Assembly: GCA_019639075.1 (NCBI GenBank)
Contig: JAHBSO010000010.1
Coordinates: forward strand, 1 to 64,000
Direction: 5' to 3'
DNA from: Actinomycetota bacterium
Lineage (GTDB): Bacteria; Actinomycetota; Acidimicrobiia; Acidimicrobiales; Iamiaceae
DNA: 64,000 nt
Shown here: positions 42,797-51,697 of the stretch, one piece after another
Layout: the number at the start of each line of letters is the position of its first letter
Numbering within the stretch: the stretch's first letter is position 1
Notes under the pieces: model-generated
Databases searched by the model: none
Seen by the model: only the letters and a program-made list of their open reading frames with translations
Told to the model about the DNA's origin: nothing
Made by a program: the position numbers and the translations under genes

Positions 42797-43903
42797 TCAG
42801 GCGCCCACCGACCGGTCGGCGGCCACCGCGTCGTAGGAGTCGTAGTCGTCGGCGGTGTCGGGACCGTGGTCGAACGCCAGCAGCCCGGCCTTGCCCCACC
42901 GCTCGCGGAGGTAGCCGTCGTTGGCGTCGAGCAGGCCGAGCTTGCGGACGTTCGGCACCAGCTTCGAGTAGAAGTTCGCGACGAAGCCCGAGTCGACCGT
43001 GTTGCCCATGGTCGACGCCGCCTCCTTCAGGTACGGCACGACCGCCTTCGTGTCGACGCCCATCCGCTCCCACACCTCGGGCGTGGTCGAGCGGGACCGG
43101 TTGTTGATCGTGGCCTCGATGAGGAACTCCTGGCGGATCTTCAGCTCGGCCTCGGACAGGTCCGCGTAGTACTCGCTGAGGCTGAGGACGCCGAACGCGA
43201 CGTGGCGGGCCTCGTCGCTCATCACGTAGCGGAGCAGCTTCTTGAGCAACGGCTCGGTGGCCGCCTTCAGCATCCCGCCGAACGCGGCGAGCGCCAGGCT
43301 CTCGATGACGATCTGCATCCCCAGGTAGGCGAGGTCCCACCGACTGTCCTCGACCAGCGCGGTGATCTGCTCCTCGAGGAACGGGCTCATCGGGTACGAC
43401 TCGCCGAGCTTGTCGTGGAGGTAGCGGGCGAACACCTCGGTGTGGCGGGCCTCGTCCATCGTCTGGGTGGCCGCGTAGTACTTGGCATCGATCCACGGCA
43501 CGGTCTCGACGATCTTCGCCGCGACCATCATCGCCCCCTGCTCGCCGTGCATGAACTGGCTGAGCTGGGCCTTCAGGATCTCCAGGCCCAGTTGGTCGAG
43601 CTCCTTCTTCCCCCACGACGCGATCGGCGAGCCGGGGAGCCCGACGGCCTTCTCGGCGATGAGCCGGATCGGGTTCGGGTCGGCCTGCGTGGCGACCATG
43701 GCCTCCGGATCGACGTCGGTGGCCCAGTCGAGGTCGGTGACGCTGTTCCACTGCGACCCCATCGCCTTGTTGTAGAGCGTGACCAGCTGGGGTCGGCTGC
43801 GGTCGTAGTTCCAGGAGAAGATCCGGGGGGCGTGGTCGATGATGACCTTGACGGTCTCGTCGACGGTGGCCCGGTCCGGGACCTCGGGCGGCGCGGTGGA
43901 CAT
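42797..43903 (-). CDS. Ferritin-like diiron protein
   Basis: From ATG 43903, preceded by GAGGTCA, the product is 368 residues. It is a four-helix-bundle diiron protein: the ligand helices read SQFMHGEQGAMM, MDEARHTEVFARYL, MQIVIESLALAAF and MSDEARHVAFGVL, giving two E-x2-H pairs and two single Glu. This is the arrangement of ferritin-like oxygenases and R2-like oxidases, so an O2-dependent oxidation or hydroxylation is likely. The substrate is unknown. It leads a pair with the SGNH hydrolase lipoprotein. Confidence 0.78.
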   Translation of the reverse strand: MSTAPPEVPDRATVDETVKVIIDHAPRIFSWNYDRSRPQLVTLYNKAMGSQWNSVTDLDWATDVDPEAMVATQADPNPIRLIAEKAVGLPGSPIASWGKKELDQLGLEILKAQLSQFMHGEQGAMMVAAKIVETVPWIDAKYYAATQTMDEARHTEVFARYLHDKLGESYPMSPFLEEQITALVEDSRWDLAYLGMQIVIESLALAAFGGMLKAATEPLLKKLLRYVMSDEARHVAFGVLSLSEYYADLSEAELKIRQEFLIEATINNRSRSTTPEVWERMGVDTKAVVPYLKEAASTMGNTVDSGFVANFYSKLVPNVRKLGLLDANDGYLRERWGKAGLLAFDHGPDTADDYDSYDAVAADRSVGA

Positions 43904-43987
43904 GGCGTGACCTCGTGGCGGCAGCGGATCGAACGCTCGGACGCGTCCGGCCAACCTACCGCCGGGGCGCCGGCCGCGGCTTGGCGC

Positions 43988-45001
43988 TCAGTCGAGCGCG
44001 CCCGCGACGGGATCGGGCAGGGCCTCGGCCCCGACCGCCGGCTCCTCGTCCTCGCCGGTGTCGGCCCGCACCGCGGCGACCCCGGCGAGGATGAGCGCGC
44101 CGCCGGCGAGCTGGATCGGGGCGAGCGTCTGGTCCAGCAGCAACCACGACAGCGCCACCGCGAAGAGGACCTCCGTGAGGCCGACGAACGCGGCCAGCTT
44201 CGAGCCGAGGCGCCGGGCCGCGGCGATCCCGGTGGCGTACGAGAAGGCACCGGCCAGCACGCTGACCCCGGCGACCGGCACCCACCACGGCCGGGTCGAC
44301 CCGGCGAGGACCACGTCGTGGCGCGTCCACTCGAACGGGAGCAGGCCGACCACGCCGGCGAGGCCCAGGACGACGGCCCCGACCAACATGCCGCCGCCGG
44401 CCATGGTGATCGGCGGCAACCCGGAGTCGTCGTTGGCCGACAGCACGAAGAACGAGGCGAGGCCCACCGCGGCAGCGATGCCCCACAGCACCCCGACCGG
44501 ATCGACGGCCGCATCGCCGACCACGTCGAGCACGAGCACCAGACCGGCCACCGCGAGCGCCACGCCGATCAGCGTGCGCCGCGACGGGGGGCGCCGGTCT
44601 CGGAACCAGTTCCAGCCGACCACGAGGACGAGGCCGAGGTACTCCAGCAGCAGCGCGACCCCGACCGACAGCGTGCGCACGGCGTTGAAGTAGAAGAACT
44701 GGCACCCGGCCACGGCCAGGACCCCGTACAGCACCACCAGGCCGACGTTGGCCCGCAGCAGGTCCCAGCGGCCGCGCAGGGCCACGATCGACGGCACGAG
44801 CAGGAGCAGACCGGCGGTGGAGATCCGCACGGTGACCGCCGCTCCCGGGGTCCACCCCGCGTCGAGCAGCGCCTTGCCGAACGGCCCCGACGTGGCGAAC
44901 AGCGCCGAGGACACCAGCGCCAGCCCGATCGCCCCGGCCCCGACCGACCGACGAGCCCCGGCCACTGCGATCGGCGGAAGGGGCTCGACATCGGTGCTCA
45001 C
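43988..45001 (-). CDS. EamA/DMT-family transporter
   Basis: The 337-residue product has ten hydrophobic segments in two EamA halves. The first starts GLALVSSALFATSGPFGKAL and includes FYFNAVRTLSVGVALLLEYL; the second includes SYATGIAAARRLGSKLAAFV and LSWLLLDQTLAPIQLAGGAL. This is the RhaT/YdcZ-like drug/metabolite transporter fold, usually an exporter of amino acids or metabolites. It is divergent from nothing and ends 84 bp from the diiron gene start; it may be a single-gene unit. Confidence 0.85.
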   Translation of the reverse strand: MSTDVEPLPPIAVAGARRSVGAGAIGLALVSSALFATSGPFGKALLDAGWTPGAAVTVRISTAGLLLLVPSIVALRGRWDLLRANVGLVVLYGVLAVAGCQFFYFNAVRTLSVGVALLLEYLGLVLVVGWNWFRDRRPPSRRTLIGVALAVAGLVLVLDVVGDAAVDPVGVLWGIAAAVGLASFFVLSANDDSGLPPITMAGGGMLVGAVVLGLAGVVGLLPFEWTRHDVVLAGSTRPWWVPVAGVSVLAGAFSYATGIAAARRLGSKLAAFVGLTEVLFAVALSWLLLDQTLAPIQLAGGALILAGVAAVRADTGEDEEPAVGAEALPDPVAGALD

Positions 45002-45027
45002 ACCAGAACGCTACCGACCACCCCACC

Positions 45028-45150
45028 GCACGGTTGGGGTCGAATCCCCCGGACGATCACAGTTGGGGTCGGATCCCAACCGTGATCCCCGCGACACGAC
45101 CACGGATCCCCCGGGACGGTCACGGTTGGGATCCGACCCCAAGTGTGACC
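45028..45150. repeat. Palindromic repeats around CACAGTTGGGGTCGGATCCC
   Basis: Two near-perfect palindromes, 45055-45087 (GATCACAGTTGGGGTCGGAT...) and 45118-45150 in the opposite sense (GGTCACGGTTGGGATCCGAC...), plus a partial copy at 45028-45050. Each folds through GTTGGGGTCGGATCCCAAC. The right copy overlaps the 3' end of the oxidoreductase gene 45120-46157 and encodes its last residues. They could act as a bidirectional terminator between the converging... flanking minus-strand genes, or be a mobile repeat family. Confidence 0.8.
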
Positions 45151-46157
45151 GGGGTGCCGCCGGCGGCAGCGCTGGCGTAGACGGCATCGACGACCTGGTG
45201 GGCCCGGACGGCGTCGGCGAACGACGGGGTCGCCGGCCCGCCGGCCTGCACCGCGTCCACGAACGCCCGGTCGGGGTTGATCCCGCCGAACCCTCGCGAC
45301 CGGGCCTCGGCAAGGAGGTCGCCGCCCTCGAGCACCGTCTCGTCGCCCTCGCCGGCGGTCGTCCAGCGCACCGGGCCGAACAGGTCGTTGTCGAGGACCA
45401 CGTGGCGGCGCTCGCAAAAGACCTCGACCCGGCGGAGGCTCGGTCGCTCGATGACGTCGTGCCAGATCGTCGTGTGGACGCCCACGCCACCGCCGGTCAG
45501 CTCGACCACCGAGGCGACCGAGTCCTCGATGCCGTCGAGGCCGTGGAAGTTGGCCGACCGCGCCGACACCGATGCGATCGGCCCGAGGCAGTGCTCCAGC
45601 AGGTCGACGTCGTGGATGGCGTGCTCGAGCATCGTGCCGGCGCCGGCGCGGGTCCGGTCGCCGCGCCACGTCGAGTCGTACATGCCCTGGACCGGGATGT
45701 ACTGGTCGTCGCGGAACGAGAACGACATCACCCGGCCGGCCGCCGGATCGGCGACGAGCTCGCGCAGCAGGAAGAAGGCCGGGGACCGGCGGAGCACGAG
45801 CCCGACCTGGTTCACCACCCCGGCCCGGGCGACGGCGTCGGCCATGCTCGCCGCGCCGGCGGCGTCGAACGCCAGCGGCTTCTCGCAGAACACCGCCAGC
45901 CCCCGCTCGCAGGCCGCGTCGACGAGCCGGGCGTGCTCGGAGGTCCAGGTGCAGACGTAGACGGCGTCGCAGGCATCCAGCACCGCGGCCTCGTCGTCGA
46001 CCGCATCGGCCGACCAGTGTTCGGCGAACGCCGCGCACCGGTCACGGTCCGGGTCGTGGACGACGGCGATGCGGTGGTCGGTCCCCGCGGCCTCCAGCCC
46101 GTGGGCGTGGAACCCGGCGATCAGGCCCGACCCGAGGAACCCGATGCGAACGGTCAC
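45120..46157 (-). CDS. Gfo/Idh/MocA-family oxidoreductase
   Basis: From GTG 46157 the product is 345 residues with a textbook Rossmann start (VRIGFLGSGLIAGFHAHGLE) and the catalytic EKP motif in GLAVFCEKPLAFDAAGA near residue 94. The C-terminal domain has the GAGTMLEHAIHDVDLLEHCL helix with the substrate-binding His/Asp residues. It is probably a sugar or inositol dehydrogenase. The final residues (VTLGVGSQP) are encoded by the palindromic repeat 45118-45150, so the original stop may have been displaced. Confidence 0.83.
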   Translation of the reverse strand: MTVRIGFLGSGLIAGFHAHGLEAAGTDHRIAVVHDPDRDRCAAFAEHWSADAVDDEAAVLDACDAVYVCTWTSEHARLVDAACERGLAVFCEKPLAFDAAGAASMADAVARAGVVNQVGLVLRRSPAFFLLRELVADPAAGRVMSFSFRDDQYIPVQGMYDSTWRGDRTRAGAGTMLEHAIHDVDLLEHCLGPIASVSARSANFHGLDGIEDSVASVVELTGGGVGVHTTIWHDVIERPSLRRVEVFCERRHVVLDNDLFGPVRWTTAGEGDETVLEGGDLLAEARSRGFGGINPDRAFVDAVQAGGPATPSFADAVRAHQVVDAVYASAAAGGTPVTLGVGSQP

Positions 46158-46198
46158 GCCGTCGGTCTAGCCGCACGACCGACCGTAGGCTCACCGCC

Positions 46199-47641
46199 AT
46201 GGGGACCCGCCGTCAAATCCATCGCCGTCCGCGGGGTGTTCGCCCACTGGTCGCGGCCGCGCTGGCCTTCACGCTCGTGCTGGCCGCGTGCACCGGGTCC
46301 GACGACGCGTCCCCCTCGACGACCGGCGCGACCGCGACCACCGCCACCACGGAGACGACGATGCTCAGCGACCCGGCCGACCTGGACGATCCGGCATTGG
46401 CCGAGCAGGCCTTCATCGCCGGCCTCCCGCTGGTGATCACCCAACGGACGATCCAGAAGCTGGGAGGCCTGGTGGGGGTCAACCGCCTCTTCTGGCAACC
46501 CGAGCGGTCGACACCCGCGCAGCGGATCATCGTCGCCCCCAACCGCGACACCCTCTACTCCATCGCCGTGCTCGACCTCCGCTCGGGGCCGCTCGTGCTC
46601 ACGCTCCCCGACGTGACCGACCGCTACTTCACCTACCAGCTCGTCGACGCCTGGTCCGAGACGTTCGGCTACGTCGGCACCCGGGCGACCGGCACCGCCG
46701 CCGGGCAGTGGGTCATCGCGCCGCCCGGGTGGACCGGCACACCGCCCGACGGCGCCGAGGTGATCGAGTCGCCGACGCCGCTCGCGTTCCTGCTCGGCCG
46801 GTACTTCGTGAGCGGCGACGACGACGTCGCCTCGCTCGGGCCGATCGAGGCGGTCGCGTCGCTGGAGCCGCTCGAGCCGGCCGACGTGGCCGACGACGAC
46901 CCGATCGGCACCGCGCCCGGTGAACCCCAGGACGTGCCGGTCGACGCCACGTTCTACGACGAGCTCGCCGGCGCCCTCGCCCTCGACCCGCCGACCACCG
47001 ATGCGCAGCGCGCGCTCTTCGACGCCTTCACCGACCGGTTCGGCGTCGATGCCGCCGACGGGACCGCCGACCTCGACACCGACACCCGAGCGGTGCTCGA
47101 CGCCGCCGCCGAGGCCGGCGACCAGCGCATCCAGGAAGCGATCGACCAACGACCCGGCCGGACGAGCGGCTGGACCGTGAACCTCGACCTCGGCAGCTAC
47201 GGCGACGACATCCTCCGGCGGGCGGTCGTCGCCCGCACCGGCTGGGGGGCGAACGAACCGGCCGAGGCGGTGTACCCGATCACCAGGGTGGATGCCGACG
47301 GCGAGGAGCTGTCCGGCGAGCACCACTACACGATCACGTTCCCGGAGGGGGACCTGCCGCCGGTCGACGCCTTCTGGTCGATCACCGCCTACGCCGACGA
47401 CATGTTCCTGTCACCCGAGCGAGACCGCTGGTCGCTCAACCCGCTCCAGGACGACCTGGTCACGAACGAGGACGGGTCCACCACGATCACCATCGCCGCC
47501 GAGGACCCGGGCGCCGACGCGCCGAACTGGCTCCCGGTGCCCGACGGAACGTTCGTCCTGATGCTGCGGCTCTACCTCCCGGGTCCGGCCGTCCTCGACG
47601 GCTCCTACGACCCGCCGCCGGTGGTGCAGGTCGCGGACTGA
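46199..47641 (+). CDS. DUF1254/DUF1214 lipoprotein
   Basis: The 480-residue product from ATG 46199 has a lipoprotein signal (ALAFTLVLAACTGS), a Thr-rich spacer, then a DUF1254 domain (AFIAGLPLVITQRTI, RIIVAPNRDTLYSIAVLDLR) and a DUF1214 domain (EHHYTITFPEGDLPPVDAFW, SITAYADDMFLSPERDRWSL). The two domains usually occur together in secreted or membrane proteins of unknown function, sometimes linked to steroid or lipid degradation. It is surface-anchored. No active-site assignment is possible. Confidence 0.85.
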   Translation: MGTRRQIHRRPRGVRPLVAAALAFTLVLAACTGSDDASPSTTGATATTATTETTMLSDPADLDDPALAEQAFIAGLPLVITQRTIQKLGGLVGVNRLFWQPERSTPAQRIIVAPNRDTLYSIAVLDLRSGPLVLTLPDVTDRYFTYQLVDAWSETFGYVGTRATGTAAGQWVIAPPGWTGTPPDGAEVIESPTPLAFLLGRYFVSGDDDVASLGPIEAVASLEPLEPADVADDDPIGTAPGEPQDVPVDATFYDELAGALALDPPTTDAQRALFDAFTDRFGVDAADGTADLDTDTRAVLDAAAEAGDQRIQEAIDQRPGRTSGWTVNLDLGSYGDDILRRAVVARTGWGANEPAEAVYPITRVDADGEELSGEHHYTITFPEGDLPPVDAFWSITAYADDMFLSPERDRWSLNPLQDDLVTNEDGSTTITIAAEDPGADAPNWLPVPDGTFVLMLRLYLPGPAVLDGSYDPPPVVQVAD

Positions 47642-47686
47642 ACCACATCCGTGCCCGATGCGGAACGGTCTGCTTCACTAGCGCAC

Positions 47687-48907
47687 ATGCCCACCCGATC
47701 CCCCATCCGAGGGAGGGTCCTGACGGCTGCACTGCTCGCGGGATCGCTGCTCGTCGCCGCGTGCAGCAGCGGCGACGGCTCGACGTCCGCCCAGGCCGAG
47801 ACCCCGACGACCGCCGTCACGACCACCACCACGACCGGTGACCAGGGGCCGTGGGACGGCGACTGGCCGGTCGAGGACCCGGACCACCGCAGCATCTCCG
47901 ACGAGGCCCTGGAGCAGGTGCGCTCCTACGCGTTCGCCGACGGGCGCAACACGCAGGGGCTCGTCATCGTCCACGACGGTGCCATCGTCGCCGAGTGGTA
48001 CGCCGACGGGGCCGACGCCGACTCGTGGGGTGCGAGCTGGTCGGTGGCCAAGAGCTTCACCAGCGCGCTCGTCGGGATCGCGATCGAGGAGGGCAAGATC
48101 CCGAGCCTCGACGAGCCCATGACCACCTGGTACCCGGACTGGGCCGACCGCGACCTCGGCGACGTCACGCTGCGCGACGTGCTCCAGATGGCTCCCGGCC
48201 TGGAGTGGAACGAGAACTACGACCCCGGTGGCGGCACCTCCGACATCATCCAGATGGTGCTCAACGAGAAGGACCAACTCGCGTTCGCCGAGTCTCGGCC
48301 CGAGGACGTCGAACCGGGTACAGAGTTCAACTACTCGAGCGGGACCTCGATGCTGCTGTCGGGGGTCCTGGCCGAAGCGACCGGGATGCCGGCCGACGAG
48401 TACGCGCAGGAGAAGCTCTTCGGCCCCCTCGGGATGACCAAGGTCGACTGGTGGCGCGACGGCGCCGGCCACACCCTCACGTACTGCTGCATCGACACGA
48501 CCAGCCGCGACTTCGCCCGCTTCGGTCAGCTCTACCTCGACGACGGCCTCTGGGGCGACGAGCAGCTCGTGCCCGCGGCCTACGTCGACGAGTCCGTGCA
48601 GGGAGCGCCCACGTCGAAGGACTTCTACGGGCTCCAGTGGTGGCTGGACGACGTCGACGGCGTGCCCAGCGACCTGTTCAGCGCGAACGGCCACGACGGC
48701 CAGTTCATCTACGTGATCCCCAGCCTCGACCTGGTCGTGGTCCGCAACGGCACCTACGTCAAGGACGACGGCCCGCCGATCGCCGATCCCAACCTCTTCA
48801 CCCGCTACCCATCCGACGGCTTCATCGAGGGCAAGGGCACGCTGCCACCCGACGAGTGGGACGACAGCAAGATCCTCGCACCGCTCGCCGAGGACCTCGG
48901 CAGCTGA
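47687..48907 (+). CDS. Serine hydrolase lipoprotein (class C beta-lactamase fold)
   Basis: From ATG 47687 the product is 406 residues with lipobox VAACSS and a Thr-rich spacer. The hydrolase domain has Ser119-x-x-Lys122 in WSVAKSFTS, the Tyr of the Y-S-x motif in FNYSSGTSM (about residue 216) and GHDGQFIYV as the KTG-equivalent. This is the beta-lactamase-related/penicillin-binding group, often esterases or D-peptidases rather than true beta-lactamases. It follows the DUF1254 gene by 45 bp. Confidence 0.85.
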   Translation: MPTRSPIRGRVLTAALLAGSLLVAACSSGDGSTSAQAETPTTAVTTTTTTGDQGPWDGDWPVEDPDHRSISDEALEQVRSYAFADGRNTQGLVIVHDGAIVAEWYADGADADSWGASWSVAKSFTSALVGIAIEEGKIPSLDEPMTTWYPDWADRDLGDVTLRDVLQMAPGLEWNENYDPGGGTSDIIQMVLNEKDQLAFAESRPEDVEPGTEFNYSSGTSMLLSGVLAEATGMPADEYAQEKLFGPLGMTKVDWWRDGAGHTLTYCCIDTTSRDFARFGQLYLDDGLWGDEQLVPAAYVDESVQGAPTSKDFYGLQWWLDDVDGVPSDLFSANGHDGQFIYVIPSLDLVVVRNGTYVKDDGPPIADPNLFTRYPSDGFIEGKGTLPPDEWDDSKILAPLAEDLGS

Positions 48908-48934
48908 CACCGACCACCAAAGGGAGACGGACCC

Positions 48935-49459
48935 ATGACGGACCTGCGGATCGGCAAGCTCCCCGACGGTCTCGTCGGCCCGACCCGGGCCCTCCTCGAC
49001 CGGGCGTTCGGCGGCGAGTTCACCGAGGAGGACTGGGACCACGCCGTCGGCGGGGTCCATGCCGTCCTCGTCGACGAGGGCGTGGTGCTCGCCCACGCCT
49101 CGGTGGTGTCGCGCAGCATCCGCGTCGACGGTCGCTGGTACGAGGCCGGCTACCTCGAAGCGGTGGCCTGCGACCCCGATCGGCACGGACACGGACTCGG
49201 AAGCCAGGTGGTCGACGCCGTGACCGACGTGATCCGGGACCGGGACGAGCTCGGCGTCCTGTCGACCGGCGCCCATGCCTTCTACGAACGACTCGGGTGG
49301 ACCCGCTGGCAGGGAACGTCGTGGGTGCTCGACGGCGGCGGCCTCCACCGGACCGCCGCTGACGACGACGCGCTGATGGTGCTGCGGACCGACGGCTCGG
49401 CCGACCTCCGGACCGACGGTGAGATCGCGTGCCTGGCCCGCCCCGGGGACGACTGGTGA
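48935..49459 (+). CDS. GNAT-family N-acetyltransferase
   Basis: The 174-residue product has a GNAT fold: VDGRWYEAGYLEAVACDPDR leads to the acetyl-CoA loop HGHGLGSQVVDAVTDVIRD (R/Q-x-x-G-x-G-like) and YERLGWTRWQGTSW as the C-terminal strand pair. It resembles aminoglycoside 2'-N-acetyltransferase-like members in layout, but the substrate is not clear. A good ribosome-binding stretch (AAAGGGAG) precedes ATG 48935. It overlaps the S4 protein gene by four bases. Confidence 0.82.
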   Translation: MTDLRIGKLPDGLVGPTRALLDRAFGGEFTEEDWDHAVGGVHAVLVDEGVVLAHASVVSRSIRVDGRWYEAGYLEAVACDPDRHGHGLGSQVVDAVTDVIRDRDELGVLSTGAHAFYERLGWTRWQGTSWVLDGGGLHRTAADDDALMVLRTDGSADLRTDGEIACLARPGDDW

Positions 49460-49818
49460 CCGAGACGCGCGTGGACAAGTGGTTGTGGGCGGTGCGGGTC
49501 ACCAAGACCCGATCGCTGGCGACCACCGCGTGCCAGGCCGGTCACGTCGACGTGAACGAGAAGCCGGCCAAGCCGGCGACGAAGGTGACCGAGGGCGACC
49601 GGGTCACCGTCCGCCACGGCGGGCGAGAGCGTCGGCTCGAGGTCGTGCGGGTGATCGAGAAGCGGGTCGGTGCGGCGATCGCTGCCGAGTGCCTGATCGA
49701 CCACTCCCCGCCCCCGCCCGACGCGGAGCACGCCGCTCCGGCCGGCACCCGCGACCGCGGGACCGGTCGCCCCACCAAGCGCGACCGCCGGGCGCTCGAC
49801 CGCCTGCGCCGCGGCTGA
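49456..49818 (+). CDS. S4-domain RNA-binding protein (Hsp15-like)
   Basis: From GTG 49456, overlapping the GNAT stop, the product is 120 residues. The S4 domain is clear: RVDKWLWAVRVTKTRSLATT, then ACQAGHVDVNEKPAKPATKV and the G-D-x-V loop in EGDRVTVR. The tail is basic. Hsp15 relatives bind free 50S subunits carrying nascent chains, or modify ribosome recycling. Coupling to a GNAT acetyltransferase is the only context clue. Confidence 0.87.
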   Translation: MTETRVDKWLWAVRVTKTRSLATTACQAGHVDVNEKPAKPATKVTEGDRVTVRHGGRERRLEVVRVIEKRVGAAIAAECLIDHSPPPPDAEHAAPAGTRDRGTGRPTKRDRRALDRLRRG

Positions 49819-49835
49819 CCCGGGCCCCGAACCGG

Positions 49836-50501
49836 TCAGGACTCGATCGCGAGGTACGCCTCCCGGCGGGCATCGACGTCGCCGACCTCGTCGGGTACGA
49901 CCGGGACGGCGTCCACGATGCGGTCGACGTACGCGTCGACGTCCACCTCCGTCGTTCGGGACGAGCCCCCGCCCGGGACCTCGACGAGATCTCCCCGGAG
50001 TCGACGGGTGCCCTTCGAGGCTGCCAGGTCGAACGTGCCGTCCGGGCGCCGGACGACCGCGGTGAGATAGGTCGCGCCGACCTCGATCGCCACGCCGCCC
50101 TCGCCGACGGCGTAGCTCGCAACACCGTCGGCGACGAGGAGCCCTGTCTCCGAGACCAGTCGCTCGGGCGGAGTGATGTTCGGACGGGACCAGAGCACCT
50201 TCGTCACTTCCAGCTCCACCTGCCGAGGCTGGTAGCCCTCCTGATCGAGGTATCCCTCGACCTCGCCGATCCGCTCACCGGTGGCTCGCACGACCACCCA
50301 CGCATCGCTGAAGGTGCGTTGTTCCTCCGCCGTGTCGAAGGGGTACATCGGTATCTCCTGGTACCGAGCCACCCCGCGTGCGCCAACTCCACTCACGGCA
50401 TCCGAACCACAACCCGCGACAAGGAGGACGAGAAGGGCCAAGGCCGCCGTCATCACAGCGCTTCGAGAGCAACCCTCAGGGTGGGAGTCAGTACGTTGCA
50501 T
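49836..50501 (-). CDS. Hypothetical lipoprotein, 221 aa
   Basis: The 221-residue product has a signal ending LVLLVAGCGSD (lipobox LVAGC). The mature domain is beta-rich (VELEVTKVLWSRPNITPPER, GGVAIEVGATYLTAVVRRPD), similar in layout to small extracytoplasmic beta-sandwiches, but no family is recognised. Its ATG overlaps the end of the upstream zinc-protease-like gene by 14 bp, so the two are translated together. Confidence 0.65.
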   Translation of the reverse strand: MQRTDSHPEGCSRSAVMTAALALLVLLVAGCGSDAVSGVGARGVARYQEIPMYPFDTAEEQRTFSDAWVVVRATGERIGEVEGYLDQEGYQPRQVELEVTKVLWSRPNITPPERLVSETGLLVADGVASYAVGEGGVAIEVGATYLTAVVRRPDGTFDLAASKGTRRLRGDLVEVPGGGSSRTTEVDVDAYVDRIVDAVPVVPDEVGDVDARREAYLAIES

Positions 50502-51168
50502 CGATCATCCTCCGATTGTGGCCGCCCAAGCGATCCAACGAACCAGGTGCCTTACGCATGCATTCGAGAATCGGTTCCTGCCCGCCAACGGGAGGTTCGG
50601 CACTGTCACCATGTACCAATCCGACGGAATGACCGGCCTCGTGACACACCACCCCACGGTTCACATATCCGCTGCGAATCCTGGCGTAATGCTGGTCACA
50701 TCTCACCGAGGAGACGGCGTTGTCGCACCACGTCAGGCCCACTGCTGTTGACGGCACCCACGCTCCGACCTGGAAGACCACGTCGGTTTCGGCAGAGCCG
50801 GTGTAGACGACGGGACTCTCACGAGAGACGACAAGGTCGGTCGGCGCGAAGTCCTCACCCATGACCTTGACGATCGTCGCGTGGTCCGACGCCGTGCCCG
50901 AGGTCAGACCATACGTGAACGTGGAGTTGTCGGTCTGACAGAACAGCGCTGCCCCAGGCTCGCCCCCCGCACACGTCCAGGAGGCACGTGCTGTGGGATA
51001 CATGTTGTCGGTGTCGCAACTCGCAAGGACGAGCATCGCGACTGCAAGTGCGACCATGGAAGTGCGGCAGCGGCGAGACGGATGCCGTCCATGCAGCCGA
51101 TTGCGATCCTTGCCGAATAAGCGAGATGCCGAGTGCGGACGTGCCGCAGCACGAAGCTTCTGATTCAT
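50488..51168 (-). CDS. Secreted zinc-protease-like lipoprotein (HExxHxxGxxH)
   Basis: The 226-residue product contains HEAGHSVGLVHG (about 50610-50646), the HExxHxxGxxH zinc motif of metzincin/matrixin-type peptidases. The signal ends in VLASCDT; the start may be ATG 51168 or, giving a normal signal length, Met38 at 51057. Four Cys in the mature part (SWTCAGG, LFCQTD, LTWCDN, SVRCDQ) suggest disulfides outside the cell. The domain is short for a matrixin. Codon and base use are visibly less GC-biased than in neighbouring genes. Confidence 0.65.
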   Translation of the reverse strand: MNQKLRAAARPHSASRLFGKDRNRLHGRHPSRRCRTSMVALAVAMLVLASCDTDNMYPTARASWTCAGGEPGAALFCQTDNSTFTYGLTSGTASDHATIVKVMGEDFAPTDLVVSRESPVVYTGSAETDVVFQVGAWVPSTAVGLTWCDNAVSSVRCDQHYARIRSGYVNRGVVCHEAGHSVGLVHGDSAEPPVGGQEPILECMRKAPGSLDRLGGHNRRMIDATY

Positions 51169-51315
51169 GGACCACCGCCGTGGGTCTCGAACCGCCGTGT
51201 TTCACTGGCGACAGTATTCGCCATCGCATGCTTGTCAAGGAGATGTTGATCCGTCAGTCGCAACTACCGTGCGGGCGGTCCGGTCCCGGCCGGGGCCATC
51301 GACGGAAGGACGCCC

Positions 51316-51675
51316 ATGGATGCCAACGCCGAGCTCGCGAAGTTGATGCGCCCGACGACCGCTGGGGACCTCGCCGACCTGCGGTCGGTGCTGGCCGACC
51401 ACGTCGCGGCGATCGAGGCCCGGGCGCAGGAGCGGTCGCACCTCGAGGTCGGACTGGCCCGCGACCTGGCGGCGTCGTTCACGACGCTGATCGACGAGGG
51501 CGGGCTCGACGACGAGCAACGCTCACTGCTCCGGGCAGCGATCGACTACTTCGTCCAGCCCTACGACGCCGAGGCCGACCTGTCGAGCCCGATCGGGCTC
51601 GAGGACGACGCGTTCATCGCCAACACCGCGTTCGAACGCCTCGGGCGCCCGGACCTGACCGTCTCGGCCATCTGA
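51316..51675 (+). CDS. Small DUF1232-like protein, 119 aa
   Basis: The 119-residue product from ATG 51316 has a good GGAAGGA ribosome-binding site. It is helical and acidic, and its C-terminal third (IDYFVQPYDAEADLSSPIGL, EDDAFIANTAFERLG) resembles the short DUF1232/YkvA motif in which a Pro-Ile/Val-Gly-Leu-x-Asp-Asp turn follows a helix. The membrane helix of typical YkvA proteins is not evident. Its role is unknown. Confidence 0.6.
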   Translation: MDANAELAKLMRPTTAGDLADLRSVLADHVAAIEARAQERSHLEVGLARDLAASFTTLIDEGGLDDEQRSLLRAAIDYFVQPYDAEADLSSPIGLEDDAFIANTAFERLGRPDLTVSAI

Positions 51676-51697
51676 CCGACCCTGGCCCGACCGACGG

